Assembly: GCA_037200685.1 (NCBI GenBank)
Contig: JBBCIG010000012.1
Location: 111,848-175,847, forward strand
DNA: 64,000 bases
Reading direction: 5' to 3'
From: JAJKIP01 sp037200685
Lineage (GTDB): Bacteria > Bacteroidota > Bacteroidia > Chitinophagales > Chitinophagaceae
Positions 11,120-19,022 of the stretch are shown here, one piece after another. Under the pieces are notes generated by a model that was given only the letters and a program-made list of their open reading frames with translations, was not told the origin of the DNA and made no database searches. Numbering within the stretch: position 1 is the stretch's first letter; every line of letters begins with the position of its first letter. Position numbers and translations under genes: made by a program.

Positions 11120-11872
11120 TGCGCCAATCTCGTAGTTTCAAACTGAACGCCTAAAATAAGCAAAAGCCACCAGAAATTTTACCAATTAACTTAACTGAAA
11201 GAACTATTTGACCGGTCTCATGAAATCGTATTTTTCCTTACTTGACCATCCTCTTCCAGCAAATCAAAACAGGCATTTAAATGCCCGGATCACCCCATGA
11301 TAGTCGTTCTTAATTGGAAGGGCGAGTGAAAATAGAGTGTATGCCTAGTTCCATTGGAAGAATTAAATTAGTTTAATTAAGCGACTGATCGTTAATAAAA
11401 ATTAAATTTAATTAAATTTATACAATTCAATGAAAAACCATTTATTTAAATAATAATTATTTTTTATTTATTTTTTTATGAAAGAAGCATATTTATGCAA
11501 TATTTTTATAACTAAATTCGAGTAATTATATTTCGATAAATATTTTATTAATATGATAATGAATACTTTAATAATTTATAATAACTATATAAATTAGCTA
11601 AAGTTTGAATTTTTAAAAATTACATTTTACTAACTGAATTAGGCGTAAAATTGATTGTATTTTTGGTCACGACATCCCATTTTACCCAAGCTAATGCTAA
11701 GTGGTTTAGAGGGAGTTATGGAGGTTGCAAGATATAATCTGCAATCTTTTGGTCAAATCATGGAGGATGGGAAAAATGAGGACTAAGGGATTTGGCGGGG
11801 ATGAAAAGGGATAAGTGATTGAGAACTTCGCAGCAAATAGGCTGCAAAATGTATAAGAAGTCATTCAGATAT
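11120..11872. other. Very AT-rich intergenic spacer, no gene seen
   Basis: No coding sequence is convincing here. Bases 11360-11640 are almost entirely A and T, with an 18-base perfect palindrome (AATTAAATTAGTTTAATT) at 11361-11378 and several runs of AAATTTAATT type. Composition differs sharply from both flanks. It separates the adhesin operon from an unknown membrane protein and an insertion sequence, so it may mark the edge of acquired DNA. Confidence 0.6.
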
Positions 11873-12590
11873 TTAGTCATTGACGTTATCAATGAACTCA
11901 AAATTATCTCCCGGATTAGAAGGGATAAGAATTTCAAACACATAAATTCTTGGCTTCATTGTTACCTCGTTTACAAATTCTATCCATCCTTCAAAGTAAA
12001 CAGGAGCTTCCCCTTCCGTAGCCAGAAGTTATTCTTTACAATATTTCGTTTAAGAGGATATTCTTTGACAATATACAACTTACTAAAGTCGGTGTATTGG
12101 AATGCCCTAATGTCCCTAGCTACACTCCCCTTAATACTAAACTTAACCGATGCTCTAATTATTTTAATTGGATATACTCCCAGATTAGAAATAGAATAGT
12201 AAAGAGTGTCGTTATCCAATTTCAAATCCTGTATTTGCAGGTTAGAAATTTCGGTGGCTTCAATGGTTTTTCTGGTAAGTTTTAAGAGCCTTTGAGAATA
12301 GATAAGGGTTACGATAGCCGCAATAGCAACAACACCGTTTACCGCAGCAGCAATTGCCTGTATTTTATCGGATGTGGGCAGTTTTTTAAAGAAATCCCAG
12401 AACTTCTTTGGTGGCTTGTTTGCTTCTTCGGATTGCCCACTTGTTTGATTAGCGGACTGTACATCGGACTGGAGTGCATTCTCGCTGCCTCAGTAGAGAG
12501 TTCCACCGCAGCAATTGGCAGGATGTTTTTATCTCCCTTGCGCTTCTTTTGATCTCCTTTCTTTTTGCCATTCAATATTTCAATTCTTTT
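11873..12590 (-). pseudogene. Unknown single-span membrane protein, frameshifted
   Basis: I do not recognise the family. Pieced across frames, the protein runs from a basic N-terminus through a polar stretch (NALQSDVQSANQTSGQSEE), KFWDFFKKLPTSDKIQAI and a single membrane span (AAAVNGVVAIAAIVTLIYS). A short coiled helix follows (LLKLTRKTIEATEISNLQIQ), then a beta-rich domain (NDTLYYSISNLGVYPIKIIR) ending DNFEFIDNVND. Indels are needed near 12480 and 12005. The beta-rich part resembles in style the soluble domains of small anchored proteins of unknown role. The start is uncertain. The gene is divergent from the IS transposase, whose start is only about 34 bases away, so it might be a passenger of that element or a gene cut by it. 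Confidence 0.45.
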
Positions 12591-12623
12591 TTTAACCCCA
12601 ATAAGATACAAATTTGTTTCTAT

Positions 12624-13537
12624 ATGATACAATTTAAAAGCCTTACGGACGTAGCTCAATACTTCAATTCAGAGGAGAAATGCAGGGATTTCTTAGAAAA
12701 AATGAGATGGCCTGATGTAGGATTATATGCCCTATTTGTGGGGTTCGGGGAGCTTATCGTAACAGCGATATGAAACATATAAATGCAAGGATAAGGACTG
12801 TAAAAGCAGGTTTTCAGTAGTGGTTGGCACAGTCATGGAAAACACTAAGCTCCCATTAGCTAAATGGTTTATGGCTATGTATCTGGTATCAGCCCATAAG
12901 AAGGGAATATCTTCTCACCAATTAGGCAGGGATTTGCATATTGGACAAAAGGCAGCATGGTTTTTATTGCACAGGGTAAGACAAATGTTAAGGACAATAG
13001 AATGGAGCTATTAGCCAATACCGTGGAGGCTGATGAATGCTATGTCGGTGGCAAATGGCTAATATGACCAAAAAGAAACGGGCTATAATGGTACAGGAAG
13101 GAAAGGACAATAAAACAGCCGTTATGGGCATGGTAGAGCGGCAAGGAAAGGCCAAACTCACCGTAATAGGTAAGAACACCTTCAAAGAAGTATTAAGGCA
13201 GAACGTCTCCCTACAGGCTTATATCAATACTGATGAACACAGCGGGTATGCAGGGCTAAATATGGAGTTCGCTGACCATGCTACCATTAACCACGGACAG
13301 GGAGAATTTCTAAAGGATGGAGTTAGCACTAACAGCGTAGAGGGACTATTCGGGCTATTCAAGCGCATGATCTTTGGTATATACCACCAGATAAGCCCTA
13401 AACACCTGCAACGCTACTGCGATGAAATGACCTATAGATACAACTCCAGGAAAATTAAAGACGTTGAAAGGTTTGTAAATACGTTTCGGAACGTACAGGG
13501 AAGATTAACTTATAAACAGCTAATAGAAAAGAAGTAA
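12624..13537 (+). mobile_element. IS1595-family (ISXO2-like) transposase, frameshifted
   Basis: The N-terminus reads FKSLTDVAQYFNSEEKCRDF. After an indel a zinc ribbon follows (CPICG, then CKDKDC). The catalytic core is visible as VEADECYVGG (first Asp), INTDEHSGY (second Asp) and TNSVEGLFGLFKRMIFGIYH (Asn/Glu), the pattern of ISXO2-like DDE transposases. The C-terminus contains HLQRYCDEMTYRYNSRK, also typical. At least four indels fall near 12720, 12775, 13010 and 13055, so the copy may be inactive or misread. Terminal inverted repeats could not be identified on either side, so only the gene and not the whole element is delimited. Composition is similar to the flanking accessory DNA. Confidence 0.85.
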
Positions 13538-13562
13538 TTTTGAATAGCCCTATAAAAGCGAA

Positions 13563-13590
13563 AAGCCTATTTGCAGTAGGCTTCATTTAC
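13563..13590 (+). terminator. Hairpin after the transposase
   Basis: AAGCCTA at 13563-13569 pairs with TAGGCTT at 13577-13583, with a 7-base loop. It sits 26 bases after the transposase stop. The T-run behind it is weak (CATTTA). Confidence 0.5.
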
Positions 13591-13639
13591 ATATCTCCCC
13601 TTTTAGTGATATGCCGCAACAAAAATAAAACATTTTGTC

Positions 13640-13819
13640 ATGGCATACAGAATCTTATTCTTTTTACCATTTTTGATCACCCTTTCTTTAACCACATCGT
13701 GTAAACATAAAGAAAAAATATTTATAAGAACCCACTATCAGCGCTTAAAAATTGGGAGCGATTCTGTAGGGTTGCATAAATTACACATAGGAGATACCTC
13801 GTCTATCATTTTTTATTAA
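13640..13819 (+). CDS. Small predicted lipoprotein, 59 residues
   Basis: The ATG at 13640 opens a 59-residue frame. It begins MAYRILFFLPFLITLSLTTS and continues CKHKEK, so a hydrophobic signal runs into a lipobox (LTTSC) with Cys21. The rest (TRHYQR-like basic stretch, then KIGSDSVGLHKLHIGDTSS) is short and polar and matches no family I know. The last 14 bases overlap the 3' end of the convergent gene on the other strand. The clear lipoprotein signal argues for a real gene, perhaps the stub of a longer lipoprotein. No homologue could be checked. Confidence 0.55.
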   Translation: MAYRILFFLPFLITLSLTTSCKHKEKIFIRTHYQRLKIGSDSVGLHKLHIGDTSSIIFY

Positions 13820-14627
13820 ATATTTGAGGATAATCGATTGCCAATATTTCCAATAACTTTTTTTTATTTGCTTCTGATGTGAAAGTTATTGTGGCTTTTT
13901 TGTTTATATACGCCTCAAGAAAATCTGTAACTGTTTTCCATTTCGGTTTTGGTTCGTTTTCCAACCATATAACATTTTCACTGGTCACTTTAGCTATATT
14001 AATTAACCCTCCTATAAGAGATTTTTTTTTATTATCAGCTGCAAATTGATAAATGGCTTTTTTGGCTAGTTTTCCTAAGCTATCGCAGGTTAATTTTTTA
14101 TCATAAAGTTTAGGAAAAATAGAGCCGCCAGACTCAATATAAGTCTCATTAATAAATCTATATGGTTCTTTTGGCTCGTAATAGCACAAATATGGTTTCC
14201 CGTTTTCATATCCACAGGCGATTCTTGAATTTTCTAATGCAGCATAAGTTTTTTCATCGCATACCGATTTTAGATATGCGTCATACGTCTTTAAAAGATC
14301 ATAAACTTTTTGATCCAATAGAGTGTACTTTTCAAAATCTTTGACTAAATAATATTCAAAATACTGCCCAATTATCCCCATGCCCGTCGAAGAAATAGTC
14401 ATTCTGTTTTTAAGGATAAAAGTCTTTTGGACAAAATCAAAATACCCCAACGGAGTATGGGCGGGATCATTGCTGTCGGCAAAATTTGCCCTAGAATCTG
14501 ATGCAACCATAATGCCATCAGATCCAATAGCAACTATCATGAATGACCCTTCAATACGAACTCTTTTTTGGCAATAAGAAGCATTTGAAATCAACATAGC
14601 AAGAGATATAATAAAAGCATTTTTCAT
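13806..14627 (-). CDS. Exported proteasome-like Ntn hydrolase with Ser at the Thr1 position
   Basis: The 273-residue product starts with a signal peptide (MKNAFIISLAMLISNASYCQ). Then come KRVRIEG and SFMIVAIGSDGIMVASDSR, which resembles the first strands of proteasome, HslV and Anbu beta subunits. If Ser28 takes the place of Thr1, Asp44 and Arg46 fall exactly at the positions of Asp17 and Arg19. Lys68 lies in KTFILKNRMTISSTG with Gly82 14 residues on, the same spacing as Lys33-Gly47 of the proteasome; an 8-residue insertion precedes Lys68. Gly27-Ser28 matches the autocleavage site. I infer a periplasmic or surface Ntn hydrolase, possibly a peptidase or amidohydrolase; substrate and assembly are unknown. 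The frame is intact. It is divergent from a tiny basic protein gene and convergent with a tiny lipoprotein gene. Confidence 0.65.
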   Translation of the reverse strand: MKNAFIISLAMLISNASYCQKRVRIEGSFMIVAIGSDGIMVASDSRANFADSNDPAHTPLGYFDFVQKTFILKNRMTISSTGMGIIGQYFEYYLVKDFEKYTLLDQKVYDLLKTYDAYLKSVCDEKTYAALENSRIACGYENGKPYLCYYEPKEPYRFINETYIESGGSIFPKLYDKKLTCDSLGKLAKKAIYQFAADNKKKSLIGGLINIAKVTSENVIWLENEPKPKWKTVTDFLEAYINKKATITFTSEANKKKLLEILAIDYPQIFNKK

Positions 14628-14681
14628 AAACTAAGGTTTGGTTGCGGAAAAGGACGGAGATACTGTGAATATACAAAAATG

Positions 14682-14689
14682 TATCTTTA
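14682..14689 (+). promoter_or_regulatory. -7 promoter element placed for a leaderless mRNA
   Basis: TATCTTTA is one base from the TAnnTTTG consensus. It ends 4 bases before the ATG at 14694. With the spacing seen at the SRP RNA promoter in this window, transcription would start on the A of that ATG. Confidence 0.5.
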
Positions 14690-14693
14690 CGCT

Positions 14694-14843
14694 ATGGCGA
14701 AAGCAAAGAAAACAACCCCCGAAAAGCCTAAGAAAAAAGGGAAACATGATACTACGATCAGCACTAACCTTTCATTTGAAAAACTAATGAAAATGGCTGT
14801 TAATACGCCGCCTGCTAAAAAAAATAAGAATACAAAAGGCTAA
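14694..14843 (+). CDS. Small basic protein, 49 residues
   Basis: The frame starts MAKAKKTTPEKPKKKGKHDT and continues TISTNLSFEKLMKMAVNTPP, ending in a Lys-rich tail. A Lys/Pro-rich N-terminus followed by a short helix with the SFEKLMKMAV pattern resembles small conserved Bacteroidota proteins of unknown function. A -7 promoter element lies directly before the ATG, which supports this start. It is divergent from the proteasome-like gene. Function unknown; the charge suggests RNA, ribosome or nucleoid contact, but this is a guess. Confidence 0.6.
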   Translation: MAKAKKTTPEKPKKKGKHDTTISTNLSFEKLMKMAVNTPPAKKNKNTKG

Positions 14844-14968
14844 CCAGCTAATTAATTTTGCGAGGCCTAGCGACTATGAGTTTTACACTCATACATACCA
14901 ACATCTGTGCAAATTTAATCTCAGGAAATTCAAAATAATATTGTTACTTTCGGTTTATCGAACCAGAA

Positions 14969-15032
14969 AGGCGGTACATTAATTTGTATCGTCTTTTTTT
15001 AGGCGGTACATTAATTTGTATCGTCTTTTTTT
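14969..15032. repeat. Perfect 32-bp tandem duplication
   Basis: The 32-base unit starts AGGCGGTACATTAATTTGTA and ends in a run of seven T. It occurs twice head to tail with no mismatch, 64 bases before the small zinc protein gene at 15096. Each unit ends like a T-tract and carries GTACATTAATTTGTA, a partly symmetric core. Confidence 0.85.
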
Positions 15033-15095
15033 TGCTCTTTAATGGATGTAATCGTATTGGGTTAATTGCCTTTGAAACCTTTTTAAAACCCAATC

Positions 15096-15257
15096 ATGAT
15101 GAACAAACATCCACCGGGGTGTAAATGCCGGCCGCAAGTGGCTTATGTGGGTAAGTACAAACAAAAAGATGGAGAGCTGTTGCTCCCCATCTTTCCACGA
15201 AGTCTCGTAATTGTGTTCTATTGCCCTTGTTGCGGCTGGCGGTTTGTCCTTCAGTGA
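15096..15257 (+). CDS. Small Cys-rich putative zinc-binding protein, 53 residues
   Basis: ATG at 15096 (a second ATG follows at 15099). The product reads MMNKHPPGCKCRPQVAYVG, then a polar middle (KYKQKDGELLLPIFPRS), then FYCPCCGWRFVLQ. The pairs CxC and CxxCC sit at opposite ends, as in a small zinc ribbon. A hairpin terminator with a T-run follows 20 bases after the stop, and a 32-bp tandem duplication precedes it, which together make this a plausible free-standing gene. Two antisense frames here are shadows. Function unknown. Confidence 0.6.
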   Translation: MMNKHPPGCKCRPQVAYVGKYKQKDGELLLPIFPRSLVIVFYCPCCGWRFVLQ

Positions 15258-15277
15258 AGGATAACACTCCAAACAAG

Positions 15278-15315
15278 CCCCTTTATTCCCTAGCCGGAAT
15301 AGGGGGTTTTCTTTT
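15278..15315 (+). terminator. Intrinsic terminator of the small zinc-binding protein gene
   Basis: CCCC plus TATTCC (15278-15289, with a two-base bulge) pairs with GGAATA plus GGGG (15296-15305) around the loop CTAGCC. The T-run TTTTCTTTT follows. Confidence 0.75.
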
Positions 15316-16058
15316 ATAAGTGAAAAATATGAAAATAACTGATACTAAAAAATCGTTTATCCACCAGTGTTACTAATATCCTATTATTCAAATAACCTAT
15401 TGGTTTTTACTCACATCCCTTAGTAACTCCTTATTTCACATTTTATTTTAGGCCATTTCATAATTTTTCAGAAACGTAAATTTACGATACCTGCGTAACC
15501 TAAACCACCCTCTTTGTACACTATTTTTTTGGTATTTGTTATTAGTGTAATAGTGCTGTCCTTCATTAAGGACGGTAGGGTTAGAAGTCGTTTCCGTATT
15601 TTTGGGCGACTATATACCACTTCCCCCATTCTATTTCCAAAAATCTTAGAAATCTAAACTGCCCGCTCCTCACCCCTATTTTTTTAATTGAATCGGCCGG
15701 AAAGTATTTACTAAAAAATTCCGTGGAGTTTCCAGCTGGTTATCTAACCGATAAATCAGAAGGGCATATCCAGCATAGATAACACAAGTATGAAATGAAA
15801 AATCAGAAAAAGCCTGGGACATACAAGGCCAAGCAGGATTAGTGTGTGGATATATTCCTCGTCCAGATCCCCGTATCCTATTTTTGATCATAGTGAACAA
15901 TGATGAGGTCTCATGGCTTGTACCGTGACATATTTATTTAAAAAATAATCTGCCGTTCATTTGATTGCTAAATTTATTCTATTACCTTACACTCTCAATT
16001 AAATTTTATACGCAGTAGCCGAACTGGCATAAAGTTTAATAACCTAATTCTACCCCCT
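15316..16058. other. Intergenic stretch without a convincing gene
   Basis: No frame here has family features or a credible start. A small hairpin, GTCCTT-CATT-AAGGAC, lies at 15557-15572 without a T-run. A minus-strand frame at 15676-15900 exists but shows no sign of being a real protein. Confidence 0.6.
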
Positions 16059-16298
16059 ATGACCAATTATTCAGAAGCAATCGCCCCACCTGTATCGTTA
16101 CCTGTTTCCCTTAAGCCCGTCAGGAAAAGAAATCAACCCACACGTAAAGTGCCGTCGTTTACCATTGTACATAAAAAAGTGACCGAACAGGAAGCTGTTC
16201 AATCACAGGAGTCGACTATCCCGTATGATAAATGGATTATGCCCCCCCAACCAGAAGGTTATTTAAAATGCAGCGGACATAATTTCTTTAGAAATTAA
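16059..16298 (+). CDS. Hypothetical small protein, 79 residues
   Basis: The frame starts at an ATG and reads MTNYSEAIAPPVSLPVSLKP, then a basic stretch (VRKRNQPTRKVPSF) and a Pro-rich end with one Cys. There is no signal peptide or membrane span and no family I recognise. It stands alone between a gene-free stretch and the convergent FadL-like gene. Coding status is uncertain. Confidence 0.4.
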   Translation: MTNYSEAIAPPVSLPVSLKPVRKRNQPTRKVPSFTIVHKKVTEQEAVQSQESTIPYDKWIMPPQPEGYLKCSGHNFFRN

Positions 16299-16429
16299 AC
16301 CTATAAATAAGAGGAATAGGCGAATAAAAAATTGCTCCCGGCAGGAACTATTACTATTAAGTTCAAAATTGAACTCAATTAATAACAACAAAGAGTTACA
16401 GTAATAAGAATAAGATTCCCAAGTCTCCT

Positions 16430-17983
16430 TTATATTTTAAATCCAAGCGTCAACATCACATTGCCACCTGCTCCTTTTGTAGTAGCAAACGTATTGGCTT
16501 TGTCGCTTAACCGGTAAGGAAATTTACATCTTTAGAAAGACCGTGTATATAGGTAACGTCAACAAACATACCCGCATGCCTGTAGCCCAAGCCCGCCGCT
16601 GATGAACATCTTATTGGCCTTTAATTCCTTGTCTTTATAAGGATTGCCATAATACGCAAAGCCAAACGGCCCATTAGCGTCGTAAATTTTACCTCCCCAC
16701 CCACACGAAAATTAAAAGCACCTTTATAGTAGCTCTTCATCGCTGCGTTCACTTTATCATAATACCCATCATCGTCATAATCCTCCGCATTTTGGAAACG
16801 GTTAGACCGGTAACCCACATATTCAACATCAGCTGTTATAAAACCTTTTTGCTTGCGCACATCTTCAATTTCCCTAAGGACATAAAGAACCGCTGAGCAT
16901 CACTTTCCAGGGGACTGATCAATTCATACTTATAGGTTGGTTTCTCTCCGTCTGTAAACTCGGTGGCATGCACGGTAACAGTGGCGGGATTGGTGCGATA
17001 GTTTTCCGTATTTACAGACATCGTCGCATCGTAGGAATCTTCCATGGTGCCTTGTAGGAGTATGAATAGCCAGACCTAAACGTATATAATCCGCAGGTTT
17101 TACAATTATTCCAAGCTTCGCATTGATACCTGCGCCGGTTGTTTTAGAAGTTTCCGTCAGGTCTGAAAAGCCAAATAATTATTGGTGGCACCGGTCGCAT
17201 CTTCCTCCCGGAAAACACTGTTCTTTTCATACTTCACGATCGGAATGCCTATAGATCCTCCAAAGTAAATTTTGTCATCCATATTGGCCGCATAGCCCAA
17301 TGCAATCTCAGTAATGCCGCCACTGGTTTCAATCGTATGCGCCTGGTTTAATAGAAAAGCACCGCCATTTTTCAGGTTATTATACATTGCAAGGCTTACA
17401 AAATCAGGAAAGGTATTACTACCAAGCCTGGCAGTATCAAGGAAATAAGAATACAAGGCCATCCGTGTACCCAGGGAAATACTGTTGCTGTTCAGGATAT
17501 CATCAATGCTCATACCACTGTTAGCCGCCTCTGTGGCATATTGCTCACCATATGAGCTGAAATCATTTTTACCGGTATAATATACCTTATTACTGAAATT
17601 AGCTGTTCTTGATACCGCTACACTTAATGTTTTATTTGTGGAGCGGCCCGATCCCTGCCAGCCACCAACAACACCGGTCGGTCCCATGTTAAAATAAGAA
17701 TCTTTATCGCTTGCATTGGTGCCACGAAAATTGCTTTTATTTTTCAGGAAAGAATAGCCGGGAGACAGTACGATATCAGTTGTTTTATAAAAAGCCAGGC
17801 CTGCCGGGTTAACATATAAGGCGGAAATATCACCACCTAGGGATCCCATTGCGCCACCTATCGCCATAACCCTTGCTGTTCCATTTACAGGCTGCCAGGA
17901 ATATTTTAACACATCTTCAGGGATCTGCGCATGCGAAAGCACAGCCACGGAGAGGAAAGAACAGATTATAAAAACTTTTTCAT
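16430..17983 (-). pseudogene. FadL/OmpP1/TodX-family outer membrane transporter, frameshifted
   Basis: The ATG at 17983 begins MKK. After a one-base indel in the T run it continues VFIICSFLSVAVLSHAQIPE, a signal peptide. The mature start KYSWQPVNGTARVMAIGGAM followed by GSLGGDISALYVNPAGLAFY is the hallmark of Bacteroidota OmpP1/FadL proteins (N-terminal hatch plug). Beta strands typical of a barrel follow, and the last strand ends VMLTLGFKI. Indels are also needed near 17155, 17050, 16860 and 16615. Restored length is about 517 residues, normal for the family. Family knowledge: these 14-strand barrels take up hydrophobic substrates such as fatty acids or aromatics; the substrate here is unknown. 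Confidence 0.82.
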
Positions 17984-18101
17984 TGTGTAACGTTTATAAA
18001 CCTGCGGATACAACAAGGGAGGAAACACTCAAGCGTCTTACTTAAATTTTGTTTCCTCCCTTATTAATTTATTAATACGAGTCGTTTCGAAAATTTTCTT
18101 A

Positions 18102-18855
18102 TCAACGGCCAGGCCTGCTTACACTACCACCACCACCACCTCCACCGCTGCTACCACTACTACTGCTGGTACTGCTACTTCTTCCTGATGATGAACTTGA
18201 ACTGTTGGAAGGGTTATAAACTTCTTGATGGAGTTGAGTTGTTATTATTATTATTGCCGGAGCTATTGTTGCTGCCTGAATTCGAATTGGAAAATACTTT
18301 CCGTATAGAACTACCCAGTGAGCCATTGTTATTACTGTTATTATAGCGTACTGGATTATTCGTATTATAATAGAAATTGCTGTTTCTATTCGATGATGTC
18401 TTCGTAGGAAAATTATTATAGCTGTTTGCAGTAAAGGCGACCGGTCTGCTAGGAGCAGTGTAATAGTTAACAGGGTTTTTAATAATTACAACGCCTGTGT
18501 AATAAGGGTTATAATAATTATTCCAGCTCCAATAGCTATTGTAGGGGCTATACCAATTATAATTTCCGTAAGAGCTGCCGTAATAATTATAAGCGTATGG
18601 GCTATTAAAATAGTAGTCATCTAAGACCGACCAGCGGGAACGATTTTGTATTCTCATCCGCAAATAGCGGTCTTCATAATATTCATCACTGCCCTGGTAA
18701 GAGCGGTCGTCCCTTTCTTCCACACGAACGTATTCATCCTGCGCTTTTGCGGGAGAATAATATACATCATCAGGTGTCTGACCGGTTTTATAAGCGGTAG
18801 AACAGCTGCTGAAAATTATTGCTGCGACTGCCAGGAGCAAAATTGGAGATTTCAT
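18102..18855 (-). pseudogene. Low-complexity Tyr/Asn/Ser-rich lipoprotein, one frameshift
   Basis: The ATG at 18855 gives MKSPILLLAVAAIIFSSCST, a signal peptide with lipobox FSSC. The sequence then reads TPDDVYYSPAK and DEYYEDRYLRMRIQNRSRW, followed by a long Tyr/Asn/Trp-rich part (YNYYGSSYGNYNWYSPYN). After an indel near 18220 it ends in Ser and Gly runs and SVSRPGR. Such a lipoprotein is common in Chitinophagaceae and is often found near proS, but I know of no function. The homopolymeric Asn, Ser and Gly tracts are slippage-prone, so the single frameshift may be natural or technical. Confidence 0.7.
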
Positions 18856-19022
18856 GGCAAATGGGTTTAGAGGTTTAAAAGTGAAGTTACTACTTTTGTA
18901 CGACTTCTTTTTTGCTAACGATTGCTAGTCGAATTTACAACGGGTGTCTATAAAAATTGTATAATTGGCTGTTAATTAAAACGTAAAGATTAAATAAGTA
19001 ATAAGAATCAAGTAACAAGTAT

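Noticed and set aside
12590..13640. Terminal inverted repeats of the IS1595-type element
   Set aside because: No matching ends could be found on either side of the transposase gene, so element borders are not reported.
15039..15276. Two minus-strand frames of 60-77 residues
   Set aside because: They are antisense to the small Cys-rich gene, which has the better start, Cys layout and terminator.
15557..15572. Terminator at the GTCCTT-CATT-AAGGAC hairpin
   Set aside because: No T-run on either strand and no gene ending nearby.
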